This document shows positions 9,880 to 20,184 of a DNA stretch of 22,792 bases, one piece after another (the first letter of the stretch is position 1; the number at the start of each line of letters is the position of its first letter). The stretch is taken from NCBI GenBank assembly GCA_032718475.1, contig JAUCBJ010001444.1, forward strand, positions 1-22,792, written 5' to 3'. A program made the position numbers and the translations under genes. The notes beneath the pieces are model-generated. The model ran no database searches. It had not been told where the DNA came from and saw only the letters and a list, made by a program, of their open reading frames with translations. The DNA is from Nemertoderma westbladi. Its lineage: Eukaryota; Xenacoelomorpha; Nemertodermatida; Nemertodermatidae.

Positions 9880-10290
9880 GGAAAAGAAGGTGAATTAAAT
9901 ACTTTCTATATAATTTCGTTCCATATATATATTATCCATATATATATCCATATATTTCGATCCATATTCCGTTATAAATACTTTATATACTTCTATATAT
10001 TTTGTTCGCTTCTGATTATTTAGTCATTTAGTTCTCAGTCTAAGTTTCTTATAATAAAGAGGGTTAGTTCTGTTAGATAGCTGTTTACGTGTTACTTTAT
10101 GAGTACCGGCAGTACGTCTGTAGGTTGTCAGTAGAGTAGGCCTATAGCAATTAAGTGTTCACTGTTCGGGCGGTTTAATATATTTAGTGTTTCTATTCAT
10201 TAGGAAAGAATTAATATACGTCAGATTCAGTTTAACAAACATATCGTCAGGGAACATACTGTCCTGTTGTCGCCTAATCTATTTTTAACA
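9880..10290 (+). mobile_element. Polypurine tract and probable 3' LTR of the copia element
   Basis: Eight bases after the pol stop, GGAAAAGAAGG (9880-9890) is a polypurine tract, the expected plus-strand primer site. It is followed by TG at 9891, where a copia LTR would begin. The next 400 bp contain TATAAATA (about 9973), an AATAAA (about 10052) and end near TTTTTAACA at 10290. No second LTR lies in the window to prove the borders, so the 3' boundary is a guess based on the terminal CA. Confidence 0.45.
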
Positions 10291-10383
10291 GCTGAGATAT
10301 GAGCGTTACTATAATTTCTACAGTAAATACATTACTACTTAATTTATAATTTATTATTGGAGTTATGGGTGAATGAGTGGTTT

Positions 10384-10651
10384 CAGCTTTTGCAAAGTCG
10401 GCAATGACGTACAGGTGGGATCGAACTGGTGTCCTCCGGGTTGGAAGTCTGACGCTCTAACCATTCAGCTAGCAGCTCAGGTAAAAGATAGACCTGGAAA
10501 TACTATCTGATACCTTGTATGTCCGCAATTTACCTCTTCATGATGGCCTCCCGCCCATCTCTCAATACCATCATATGCTGCGGCTGTGCTCAACCCTACA
10601 GTTGTACTTGGCCGTCCCACCTAGACATCATTGCCGACTTTTCAAAAGCTG
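10384..10651 (-). mobile_element. tRNA-derived SINE head between inverted 37-bp arms
   Basis: On the minus strand, 10405-10490 reads as a degenerate tRNA-like unit with an A-box-like TAGCTGAATGG and a B-box-like AGTTCGATCCC. The anticodon and T stems do not pair properly, so it is not a working tRNA. The piece 3' of the B box (10384-10420) reappears inverted at 10615-10651, with four mismatches in 37 (shared core CATTGCCGACTTT or its complement). This is either two SINEs lying tail-out or a foldback derivative of one. The 4150-4250 fragment belongs to the same family. Confidence 0.5.
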
Positions 10652-11934
10652 CGCCCAACAAAAAGTTATATTACTACTTATTAGCGTTCAAAAGTTACTC
10701 AATGAGGGCAGCCACAACTGGTTAAGATCTCGCGCATATAAGGGCAGACCAGACTGGCCCTTAGTTGGCTAAAATAAAGCTTATAAATGGCACCAGTAAT
10801 TATACAATCAATGTGGGGTACGGTTAATACAGCTGCCTGCCTGGCTAATATAATATCACTGCTCTAGAAGTAAACAAGAGGTCATACTTTACCAGATCGA
10901 CCTTTCTGACAACCAACACATGGAAAGCGTGGTCGTGGACGAGCGACCGGTTATAAAATATATAGACCAACTTGAAATGGATACTTGAGAGAAACGAAAT
11001 TGCGTCAACTATGGAAATGGAGAGGCGGAAAGACTGGAAGCGTGGAAGGATCTCTATCCTACAACCTCACCATGCATACTGTAGAATACCCAGACACAGG
11101 ATATTAATTCAATTATATGGCAACTACTGTACTGTATGTACCTTTTCATTCAGTTTAATTAATTAATAAGAGCAGGCAAACATCACCTGCTAATAAAGAA
11201 TTCAATAGCGCTATGGGAACTACAATAATTACTCAACTACACTTTCATTTTTCAACTACACTTTCTATATTTTATCTACATCGTAACAGCTAATAAAACG
11301 CTTTACTCGATTTGGCTGGTGACAAGTACCGGCACATTTCTTGCTACCAATATTGAAATATTGTCTAATGCTATTGAAGTTGTTTTAGACAAATGAGTTG
11401 GTTAACTAAAATGATGAACAGTTAATGTTTTCAAAACCTTGCATATTTGAATTATAAGTTGCGAAAAAAATGACAAGTACTGTATAAGATAACCGAATAT
11501 AAATATTATTATAATTATGATAGATTATATCTCGCCATTAGCTAGGGGGAGGGTGACTTTCTACGCAATCAAGATTCGGCCCGCCCCATGAAAAAATCGA
11601 CACAAATAACAGCTGATTACTCTCAACAATAAAACTGTAACCTTTTTTATTGACTCCCGTGTATTGTTTTGGTTAGATTATCGTCCTTCTCCATTCCATT
11701 ATTTAATAATTCAACATTTTAAGTTACGTGATATTTATTCGTCGAAATTGGATTTGCGTCAAGTTTTCCCTCCTGTCTCAACATGGCATACCATCAAAGC
11801 AAGAAACGTGTCCAGACGAGAGACATTCTGTGAACTGAAAGTGAAGAGTGTTTCCAATTACGACTACTGCGTACTGCTACAACTATCGACACCCTTCATT
11901 GCAGCTGCATTATATATATTACAAATATATAATA
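10652..11934. other. Intergenic sequence, no gene seen
   Basis: Short open frames occur on both strands but none has domain features, splice signals or compositional contrast. The right end (about 11905-11934) is the 3' tail of the RTE-like element that follows on the minus strand. Confidence 0.5.
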
Positions 11935-12647
11935 TTAAGAATGCTGTGCCGGCTTGTCGACAAAATTGAGCCGCCATAACTCAATATCACCCATGACATT
12001 TGGTAGATCATCTGATTTAAGAGCTTCTTTAAGAACGTTTTCTTTAAGATGCGTCTCAAGAATGTCATGTGCTGTCCACTATGCTTATTCGCTCCATGAG
12101 GCCGCCAAAGCACAAGATTAAGCACTATGGCTGGTCCTTACGGCGAAAGCAATGTCCGGCAAAGCGGAGGCGGCTCCGTTCAAGTGTCAAACTGGTCCGA
12201 TTGTAGATGTGTTCATTGTACTTGACACAATAAACCCGGCGTAGCATTCTTGTGAATGTGCCACCCAGAGATTTGGTGTCCTCAGCAGTTAGAGCCCAGC
12301 ATGGACTCCCGTAGAGGAGTACTGGAACTACTGCTGCTCTAAATAATCGGACCTTAAGTTTCCGATGAATTCTGTGTGACTTCCAAATCCTGGAAAGCCT
12401 ATTCCAGGCTGCCCATGCCTTTCCCTTACGAATTCGAAGGTCCACACCTGACTTCCGGATCCATGATCCCAGGTAATAGAAGTCGTCCACATGCTCACGC
12501 ATACCATCCTTTGAGCTTATGCTCATACTATCAGACATTTCCTGAGGACTTTCAAAGTTAACTGTCGAAATTGTGTTCTTTTGAGAGTTAATAAATAGAC
12601 CAACACTAGAAGCAGCTTCTTCTAATGAGCGGAGGAGCTCCTTCTAG

Positions 12648-13690
12648 CAGTGCCGGATTACCCAATGTGCACAGTGTGCACGTACACAGGGGCCTCCACC
12701 ACTGAGGGGCCTCCACCATTCAACACTCAAAAAATTATGAAAAAAAATAAACAGAAAAACATACAGGAAAGGACAGTGGTTTAGTACATAAATGTTTAAG
12801 TTATTCACTAGTAGGAGTAGGCCTACACGTATATGCTATAAAGTTTCAATTTGATGTTCAGCTTACAGTAGTAGGTCTACAATACACTTACATGCTGACA
12901 TGTATGTATACAGTACTGTTTTGCTAACTGTAGCTATGGCAGACCGATCAGCAGACCGACACGTCGAAAAGAAATGAAAGCAAATGTCTGCCCATGAAAA
13001 ACGTAAAGAGAGGAGACGCACGGAATCTGCGGCTATTGCAGGAATACAGCCACTTACAGCTTTCTTTGGACCAGTGGCAGGGGCAGCAATAAGTGAAGAG
13101 AGTGACGACGGTATGATGCCGGCTCCAGTTGTTTACCAGGTACGGACTCGGACTGTGAGCAGTGTGAGGTCCAAGAGGGAGACATATGTAGATGTGCAGA
13201 AAGATCCAGACAGCCAGAGACGGAACCTAAAGTCCTGCTTGTTGATTGTGATGTCGGCCTGTGGCCAGATAAACTTACTGACGTTCGAATTGATGATATG
13301 GTTAACTTGGATGTGTCCAAGCTACAGCATGCGGATCCAAAGTTACTTGAACTGTCCACAGTGCAGACAGTTCAGAAGGAAGGACGTTCAGTAGCTCGGA
13401 AGTGTTGTGTGAGCATGTTTGAACGCAACCTAAAGAACACAAAGTCTTCCAAGCGCACCTGGTTGTGCTTTAGTCCATATTATACACGACTTTGCGTCTC
13501 GCAAGGCTCGTAAAGTTGTTTTCTAAATAATGTACTATACGTATACTGGATAGATTGGTTTTTGTATTATTATTCTTTGTTTTATTTATAATAATCGTTT
13601 AAATCTAAATATATCTCTCTATCTCTGATCGATCAGGGGCCCCCACCAATCACGTGCACAGGGGCCCCCACCGGGCTTGAACAGGCTCTG
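12648..13690 (+). mobile_element. Non-autonomous hAT-like element with 8-bp TSD
   Basis: The 1043-bp insert is flanked by CCTTCTAG at 12640-12647 and 13691-13698, an exact 8-bp duplication typical of hAT. Its absence restores contiguous RTE-like sequence. The ends are CAGTGCCGGATTA on the left and, read inward, CAGAGCCTGTTCA on the right: CAG-GCC-G in common, weak but of hAT type. Subterminal direct repeats of CACAGGGGCCYCCACC lie near 12685 and 13660. It carries a degenerate partial transposase-like frame. Orientation is given by that frame. Confidence 0.82.
12984..13513 (+). pseudogene. hAT/ZMYM-type transposase N-terminal remnant
   Basis: The first frame, 12984-13394, starts MSAHEKRKERRRTESAA and then IQPLTAFFG. 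A basic stretch followed by a PLTxFF-like motif is common at the N-terminus of hAT or ZMYM1-like transposon proteins. From about 13130 a second frame is also open and carries PKVLLVDCDVGLWPD, KLTDVRIDDMV and FERNLKNTKSSKRTWLCFSP up to the stop at 13511-13513. That order resembles the region just before the TTF-type zinc finger of such proteins. The dimerisation and catalytic parts are missing, so the product could not transpose itself. The assignment is by remembered motif similarity only. Confidence 0.5.
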
Positions 13691-13820
13691 CCTTCTAGTG
13701 ATTCTGAGAGTACTCCTAAGTCATCAGCAAAGTCTAGATCAGTTAGGTACTTGGTAGGATTTCCCCATCTTCTGGAACGGTAGGGGGTGTTACTATCCTC
13801 TTCTGTGCGCCTTTGGGTTG

Positions 13821-16800
13821 GGGTTCAGATTAAAAGGGGGGATTTGAAGGAACTTTTCCATCTTCTTTTATTTATTGGCGGTTTGGTTAAATTTCTTAAA
13901 TACCAGATTTTGAAATAGAATCGCTCAATTTTAATTTGTTTCTCATCACTGAGCGTTGTGCTGCGCGAAGGCCCAACGGCCATGGATAACACTATTCTGG
14001 CCTCGTTGAAGGAGAAAAATCTAACATGAGCTATGAGGCTTAAGGCTTCTTCTAGTCTCATATTATATTTATCTAGAATGTGTCGGTAGCTACAGTAGTA
14101 CTTGCTAATTAATTGCATGTGCAAAAGTCAGTCCTAATGTAAAAACATCCACATAGAAATCAATACAATCGTATGTAAATAAGAAGCTATATGATACTAG
14201 AAACTTTGATTGTATCTCTAACCATCAGCTTATGAATCCTACTACATAATATTCCTATAGCCAAAAACACCGACAGCATATGCAGCTACTGTGAAACCTT
14301 TCAGTAACAAAGTAGTTGGAAAAGTTTTGTGAAATTGCTCGAAAGGTGATGGCGGCCCATAAAGATGCGAATATATTTAAACGTTATGTATGTGGGACGA
14401 GATGCGTAGTCGTCGAGACTAGGCATACGGTATCATTTAGGGCAAATGGTGCATTGCAGACTGTCTGTCTGTTTGCCTGGTAAATATTTAAACGCGAATT
14501 TCTCGGCATTTCTGGCTCGGAATTCATCCAAAATTCGTAATGTAGGTAGTAAGTAAGAGGGAAATTTGAGAACATTTATAAAGTTTGGTGAAAAATCATG
14601 CATTCTCATCTCAGCTACACGACAGATTATTGTTTTTAAGAAAATATTAAATTTCTCGGGTACGCCTCATTTTTCAGAGCTGAAATTGGTTGCTTGTAGA
14701 AATATCATGAACTCCTAATTTTACGAAATGGAAAAGTTAAGACAATTTGTGATCCGCTGGAGACTCCGAAGTAATGACAAACCTGTACGGTACTGGTACT
14801 GTTTACACCGAAATAAGTCTGGCCGATTTATATAAATGATTGATCGAATTATTTCGGTTTTTATGAAAAGTCTGAAATTACCGCTACCGACTGACATACT
14901 GTCTCATTTTGACCAGACTTCAGATTCTTTCTATACCTTGGTTGACGGACTGCAAACATAACAAGTTTAGTTTAATTTCAACAATGAATTTAACTAAACT
15001 TGGTACGTACCGTATGCAGTCTCGTGCTGCGTTGAGGCCCTACGAACGTGTTTATTTACATGCAAAATAAATTCAACTCCTGCAATAGTTTAACAAATAT
15101 TTTTTTCGATGATAAATTTCGAATTATCTACAAACGAAAAATATAGAGAACAATCTATTATTGTTAAAAAATATTATGTAGGTTTATAAAATGCCCTTGG
15201 GATTTTCGGCATTTGCTAAGCTGTCTGCTGTGACTCACTCACATCAATAATCTGTCATGCACAAATACTGAAAATAATTGAGATTTATTGTTATCAGCCA
15301 TACAATGAGGAAATTCCGTCAAAGCTCAAAGGGTGGTGATTTAATTAAGTGATAGTCGCTGCTATTCCAAAATCAATACAGGTCCGTTGTAATCGATAAT
15401 TTCGTAACCACATCTGCCGGTTAAACTTGTCAATTAACCCGCGTAATTTTACACACTGTGTTTATGTCTGAATGTTTCAGGTTTATCCTGTTTCTTAGAG
15501 TTCTTTCAACTTATCAATTTACCCCTCAACTTGCCCTGATTAGAGATTAAAAAATTGGCCGGCATTTCAAAAAGACAATATAAGCCTGCTATCTCTGAGA
15601 AGAGTTAATAACTTCCAACTACATATTTTTTACAATAAAAAACAACAAATCAGATTTATTAAATAAATTTTCAATATTGCAATTTAATATCTGCTTGGTA
15701 CCATACCAGGTCTGCTCTGCCTCTCCGCACGGGTGGGGGGCGGTCTTGGATTGAGCCTGCCTGTGCAACTTGCACCCCCGCCTTCTTGTCTTCTGCGGCT
15801 GCCTGCATAGCTCTGTGTCTCTCTGTCTCTTCAGTGGCAGCCGCTATAATAACAATATTGGAGTTCAACATTGGAATTAATTATAAAATCAATAAAAATA
15901 AAATATACATTATTGATACGAACTGACACAGACTGCTTATAATTGTTACATACAACATCCGGCAATCAACAACGGCAATCACCTTCATAACGCCACCCAC
16001 GAACCGCGGTTCCAGCAATTTCTGTTGCTTCGCCTAGAGATGGCAATTTTGATCGGCAATTCTGCATCATTGATGGGAACTGCTGCCACACCTACCACCA
16101 TCAGGGACTAAACTCGCTGTCATAAACAAATTCGGAGACCCCATTGAGGTCTGACGAGACCGGATAGAAACAGGAGAGACGCCTTCGATCAAATGTTTTG
16201 TTTTAGTTCTTTGTTTTGGTTGACTATTTATTGTGATTGATTGTCAGGATTAAACGGATACTCTAAATCACTAACTCAGAAGGTAGAGATATACCCCAAC
16301 ATTTTAAATGAAACGGAAGTTAATTGTCAATTAAGGTATATTGAGCTTAGCATCAGTTCCATTTAGCCAAGCCACAGTGATAATATTTTCTGAAGGAAAG
16401 TCTTTAATTACATTATATATTATACTAAGAAAGGATGTTACCTAAAACTGTGGTCTGGGCTCTCGGGCCACAGTGCGCACACCAAAACAATAAACGGGAG
16501 TCCATTAATAGCATACTGTATAGCTTAGGCCTACAGTTTTATTTTTGTTGGCAATCTTTCAGATGCAGGTGTTATTTGAGTCGATTTTCCCCTAGGGAGC
16601 CTACAATTTCTATAAGTATTTTCCGATGTGTGACGAAGTTTTTTCTCGGGAACAGTTTTGGTCTACTGAAAATTATTTAGAGTCACGTCACGTCCTTATA
16701 GTGTGGAAATACATTTTTTCATTGTTGTTGACTGTTCGATCGTACAGAGAGAGAGAGCCGTACTCATTATACAACTAACAATGTATCATACTGTAGTTTA

Positions 16801-16837
16801 GCTTAACAAATTGTTATACTTTAAATTAATATAATAA
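13821..16837. other. Long intergenic stretch, one weak exon candidate
   Basis: Three kilobases of AT-rich sequence with only short frames. The one compositional contrast is the GC-richer 15707-15843 block, listed separately. No tRNA, rRNA, retroelement motif or long repeat is recognised. The frame at 13825-14124 (minus) has no domain features and overlaps the edge of the RTE-like remnant. Confidence 0.5.
15707..15843 (-). CDS. Candidate internal exon (weak)
   Basis: On the minus strand the block is preceded by TTGTTATTATAG, which could be a splice acceptor, and followed by CTG|GTATGG, which could be a donor. The open frame through it encodes a hydrophilic, Ala/Arg/Glu-rich stretch (TEETERHRAMQAAAEDKK, then SIQDRPPPVRRGRADL). 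It is more GC-rich than its surroundings. Nothing identifies a family, no neighbouring exon was found, and the frame also stays open past the donor to a stop at 15671. It could equally be chance or part of an unrecognised repeat. Confidence 0.2.
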
Positions 16838-16861
16838 ACATTCCACATCGGTGAGTTTATG

Positions 16862-16867
16862 TTTATT
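16862..16867 (-). terminator. Candidate polyadenylation signal for copy A
   Basis: AATAAA on the minus strand, about 190 bases downstream of the exon stop. Copy B has no AATAAA at the equivalent place; the nearest candidate there is the ATTAAA variant near 20557. Confidence 0.35.
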
Positions 16868-17053
16868 ATCACATAATATAGGTTAGCAACTGTTAATTAA
16901 ATTTAATATTCTGCCAGGAAAATAAATGAAAAGTACGACAAACAACCAGGACATTTACATTACGGACCATATCATATAACTGAACTGTTCTGATTTAACG
17001 AGAATTTATAAATTAAATAAAGAGCAGCAATAATGGAGGTTTAAGTCAACTTC

Positions 17054-17215
17054 TCAGGCCGAGTAGAATTCAACTCCGTAGGGAGGCGCTACGAAAACGC
17101 ATGTTGCGTCCATAAAGGAGTTCTTCGCCCAGCATTTATTTTTCCCTGCAAGTTGACATCTACATTCCAAGGTCTTCTTGTAGGCTTTCATGCACGGCTG
17201 CATCTGCATGCAAGG
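17054..17215 (-). CDS. Terminal exon of a cysteine-rich peptide gene, copy A
   Basis: The exon follows a minus-strand acceptor (TTATTTTACATTTTATAG) and stays open for 53 codons to TGA at 17054-17056; the other two frames hit stops early. It encodes six cysteines spaced C-x5-C-x9-C-x1-C-x7-C-x10-C, then APPYGVEFYSA and the stop. The paralogous exon at 20667-20828 has the same length and no indel, and all six cysteines are kept. This is the pattern of a disulfide-stabilised secreted domain, but no family is recognised. The signal peptide and 5' exons were not found. It begins at CCT if the preceding intron is phase 0; other phases are possible. Compared with copy B it is less basic (Met at residues 5 and 9, Glu at 17). 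Confidence 0.72.
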   Translation of the reverse strand, partial: PCMQMQPCMKAYKKTLECRCQLAGKNKCWAKNSFMDATCVFVAPPYGVEFYSA

Positions 17216-17383
17216 CTATAAAATGTAAAATAAACAACAGTGTTAGTAAAAAGTAGGATAAAAACTAAGGATATTTATTATCTTGACGCTAAAGAGGAGC
17301 ATCAGGACAATGTGTAAGTAATCGTGTAAATCTGATTAATTCGGAGAATTCAGGGTCGAATTTGTGATTGCATCACGACCCAA

Positions 17384-17400
17384 CCCCCCCCCCCCCCCCC
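17384..17400. repeat. Poly-C run, 17 bases
   Basis: An uninterrupted C homopolymer at 17384-17400. Its length is likely unstable and prone to sequencing error. Confidence 0.9.
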
Positions 17401-17409
17401 TTCCCAACT

Positions 17410-17640
17410 CCCACCTCCATAGAAGAATATCTGTCTATTGGTTGTAGGTTTGAACTCGAACCCCACCAGTAGTGTCCAGGTCCACTCAGCCTTTCATCCA
17501 CTAGGGTCGATAAAATGAGGACCAGACTGGGAGCAAACTAGAGATCCGCGAGAGGAATAGCGGCTTCGAAATAGGAGACTTAGTGTCGCCCCCTGCTCCA
17601 GCCGACTGTTTGTTTGCTTGATGCGGCCGTCTCACTTTCA
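17410..17640 (+). mobile_element. SINE, tRNA-like head and conserved core
   Basis: A degenerate B-box-like stretch (GGTTTGAACTCGAACCCC, near 17447) is followed by a core CCTTTCATCCACTAGGGTCG, then ATAAAATGAGGACCAGACTGGG. The core is shared with the element at 20185-20410, and I recall similar cores in SINEs of several marine invertebrates. It lies 5' of exon A in transcription order, so would be intronic if the gene extends that way. Borders are approximate. Confidence 0.55.
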
Positions 17641-18306
17641 TAATATACCTTCAATCACTTTGAATAATAAACTTATATAAAGTGTGGCAAGCAGTTTAAA
17701 ACCTTAATCGTATACCGGTAGTATATATCTCTCTATAGAAGGTTTTCTCTAAACAAATAGTGTCAAGTACAATGAACACATGTCCAATCAGACTTTATGC
17801 AACATTTGAGGTTTTTCATTAGTCTCCCATAGCTTAACAATTGAACAGAACCGCCTCCACTTTGCAGGACATTGCTTTCGCCGTGAGGACCAGCCAGTGC
17901 ATAATCTTGAGTTTTGGCGGCCTCATAGAATAATTATGAATAAGCTTGGTGGACTGGATACATTAGGACAACGATTTTGAACAAATCTTCGCGATTTTCG
18001 CGATCTTCGCAAACGTCGCGATTTTTGCGAAGATTGCGAAAATCGCGAAATTTCGCAAACGTCGCGATCTTCGCGACATATTTTGTGTTTACCAATACTA
18101 TAGGTGGAGCTTTGCAAACGTCGCGATCTTCTCGAATGTTCTAGAACATTTTTTAAGAAGTAAGAAACTCTATAATGAAAAATATATTTTTTAAAATTTT
18201 TCAAGAATAAAATATATTATTAGTTCTAGAGAAAAAAAATTTTTTTTAAATAAAATAGCTAACATGTTCTATAGTATATATATATGACACTATTAGTAAT
18301 AGTACT

Positions 18307-18361
18307 GTTTATAGAATTCTAGAATGTTATATAATATATAACATTCTAGAATTCTATAAAC
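18307..18361. repeat. 55-bp perfect palindrome (26-nt arms, 3-nt centre)
   Basis: The arms GTTTATAGAATTCTAGAATG-TTATAT and their exact complement flank the three bases AAT. It sits at the centre of the foldback element and would form a very stable hairpin in single-stranded DNA or RNA. Confidence 0.95.
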
Positions 18362-18505
18362 ATAGACAGATGGTATAAAATTGTATTCTAGAAGTCCATA
18401 TATTTGTGTAGGCCTTCCAGAAATTTTGCTATTTTTGCGTCGCTGTACCTATAATGGTATTAATAAATAATATTATTAAAGGTTGAGAAGTTTTTTTATC
18501 GAAGA

Positions 18506-18676
18506 TCCACCTATAGTATTGGTAAACACAAAATTTCGCAAATATCGCGACGTTCGCGAAGCTCCATCTATAGTATTGGTAAACACAAAATATCGCGAAG
18601 ATCGCGACGTTTGCGAAGCTCCATCTATAGTATTGGTAAACACAAAATATGTCGCGAAAATCGCGACATTTGCGAA
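18506..18676. repeat. 57-bp direct tandem repeat, 3 copies
   Basis: Copies start near 18506, 18563 and 18620. Each has TCCAYCTATAGTATTGGTAA then ACACAAAAT and a CG-rich GCGA/TCGC segment. They form part of the right arm of the foldback element; the left arm holds one inverted copy. Confidence 0.88.
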
Positions 18677-18870
18677 GATCGCGAAAATCGCGAAGAAATG
18701 TTCGAAATCGTTGCCTTACTCACTGGACAGCCCATGAATTTATTGAGACTTGAAGATGCGGATGATCTATCAAATGTCATGGAGTTGTTTCGTTTTAATT
18801 TTGTGGACAAGCCGGGACATCTTTCTTAATATATATGTAATATATATAATGCGTGTTGTGTGTTGTATAT

Positions 18871-20184
18871 ATTGTGTTGGACTTTATAATATATTATACG
18901 CAATAAACAGATCGTAAAAAAATCTAAAATTATATTTAATCACAAAAACTATTTTATCATTTCGGGTTTAAGTAGAGTCTTGTAGTAGAGATTGAATCGA
19001 ATAGCTCAAATTGTGGGGATAACTTTATCAAACTTGCATCCGATGTACTATGATGCAGTTGCTAATCCATCATGTGGTAGGCTGCCTACGATTCTCTTTC
19101 CGTATGTATCAAAGAGCATTAATGTGCTGCTAATAATATACTCAATCGATTTAACATTTTCTGTCTGTTTAACATGCATCAGTTAAAGCATGTTCGGTAA
19201 CCGGACCTTCAACTTCTGACTTTTGTTTTTCAAAGCCAAACACAGAAACAACTGATTGTTTGCCTTTAGCTGAAACTAAAATGCTTCCCGAAAATGTTAA
19301 CAAATATTTATCCAGAATTAATTAATGCTTTTAATCCCAATTCTCAGATGGTTGTACAACGTAATGGTTATTGGTTGGAGGGGGGGGTTTGCATGTACGT
19401 CACATCCAAATAACGTACGTCATTATTTCATCGTTAATTTCATTCACATACGAATTAATGGCTGCCAGCTAAAATGTCAAATGCTACAAGGTATATCACA
19501 ATGATTTAGGTACGACTGCTGCGGTGGCAGATAAATTACAGTTAAGTCTTAGGGAAACGATAATTTTATTCCTATCCGTTCCAACTTTCAATTAAGATAG
19601 AATGCATAAGCCTCTTACCTTTCAACATTAAATTTTCTCTCCTACTGTAAGTTCTATTATTTTGAAACTTACTGGATGGTTGAAATTTGATCTTTCTACC
19701 ACCCACACCCCAAGTAATGAATGGCACGCTGTACTGCTAGCCATATGGGCCTATACACAACTAGCTGTCTGTAATAACATAGAGTAATTTTCTAAAGTTG
19801 GATATTTATTATGAACTGGAACGTAGTTATTCGAAAGCTTGTTACTTGAATTGATTGGTCGCTTTGTGAGGAAAGTGGCCCTAGTGTCCCTGAAAACAGT
19901 TTATAATAATTTACAAATTACATATTTACTATAAATAAACGTATTATTGTTAAATATATATTTATCTATAAAAATATAACATAATTATAAAAAGTGTGTT
20001 TGTTGCCTTGTGAGTCGAAATTTTTCCTATGGACCAGTTCGTTCGTTCCTATCCGAAAGTATTTGTTGTAACGAAAAGTCATGGAGTAATATTTATATTT
20101 TTTAATGGTAGTTGACTGTAAGATGGAGAGACAGATAACCCTTCAATACAACTTACCTATGTTTTATAATTTTACTTAAATAAT
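18871..20184. other. Intergenic stretch, no gene seen
   Basis: Only short frames. If the two cysteine-rich exons belong to separate tandem genes, the 5' exons of copy A should lie here, but I could not identify a signal-peptide exon on the minus strand. An open plus-strand stretch near 19180-19325 (includes GPSTSDFCFSKPNTETT) is too short to call. Confidence 0.45.

Larger units (their letters stand above)
11935..13820 (-). pseudogene. RTE-like non-LTR reverse transcriptase pseudogene, split by a hAT
   Basis: Reading leftward, 13820-13699 gives a GNPTKYLTDLDFADDLGVLS segment with the RT catalytic FADD. After the hAT insertion, 12639-12125 gives LLRSLEEAASSVGLFINSQK, then DFYYLGSWIRKSG, AWAAWNRLSRIWKS, VVPVLLYGSPCWALT, FTRMLRRVY and RLRFAGHCFRRKDQ. 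These are thumb and C-terminal motifs of RTE-type RTs. The frame changes near the insertion site, at about 12125 (where NLVLWRPHG continues in another frame) and again before DDLPNVMGDIELW. That last frame closes with FVDKPAQHS and a stop at 11935-11937. The endonuclease and N-terminal RT are absent (5' truncation). The family assignment comes from motif order and was not searched. Confidence 0.88.
16838..17293. repeat. Segmental duplication, copy A (terminal exon with flanks)
   Basis: This is a direct copy of 20441-20910. Shared landmarks, in order on plus, are ACATTCCAC, TTAATATTCTGCC, GACCATATCAT, AATGGAGG, the exon, and TTATCTTGAYGCT. Flanks carry many substitutions and indels; the exon is indel-free. 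The duplication includes the 3' untranslated region, the exon and the last stretch of the upstream intron, so it is a genomic rather than a retro-copy. Confidence 0.88.
17964..18718. mobile_element. Foldback element inserted in the RTE-like fragment
   Basis: The ends are inverted: 17969-18032 matches the complement of 18650-18713 with a few mismatches, starting CAACGATTT and continuing TCTTCGCGATTTTCGCGA. The arms are packed with CGCGA/TTCGC words. They contain a block with CCTATAGTATTGGTAAACAC once on the left (inverted, about 18074-18110) and three times on the right. A 55-bp palindrome lies in the AT-rich middle. No transposase frame is present. The exact target duplication is unclear: ACTGGA occurs on both sides (about 17953 and 18722) but not flush with the arms. 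Confidence 0.8.
17760..18870 (+). pseudogene. RTE-like element C-terminal fragment, split by a foldback insertion
   Basis: The segment 17760-17960 aligns with the reverse complement of the copy at about 12065-12235: shared GTGTCAAGTACAATGAACAC, then AGGACATTGCTTTCGCCGT and TTGGCGGCCTCAT. It reads LHFAGHCFRREDQ in frame. About 45 extra bases sit between CCAATCAGACTT and AATTGAACAGA. After the insertion at about 17964-18718, the remainder resumes with LEDADDLSNVMELFRFNFV, then DKPGHLS and a stop at about 18827-18829. The tail TAATATATATGTAATATATATAATGC is like that of the other copies. It is a dead fragment. Confidence 0.8.

Noticed and set aside
10405-10490. Functional tRNA gene on the minus strand
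   Set aside because: A- and B-box-like words are present but the anticodon and T stems do not pair; it fits a SINE head better.
11664-11969. Plus-strand 101-residue frame
   Set aside because: Its 3' part is antisense to the RTE-like tail and the rest has no features.
17923-18204. Minus-strand Arg/Ser-rich frame resembling an SR-type protein
   Set aside because: It comes from CGCGA/TTCGC words of the foldback arm, not from a coding exon.
18483-18829. Plus-strand frames with repeated IVLVNTKYREDRD-type units
   Set aside because: They are translations of the 57-bp foldback subrepeats and, at the end, the RTE-like tail.
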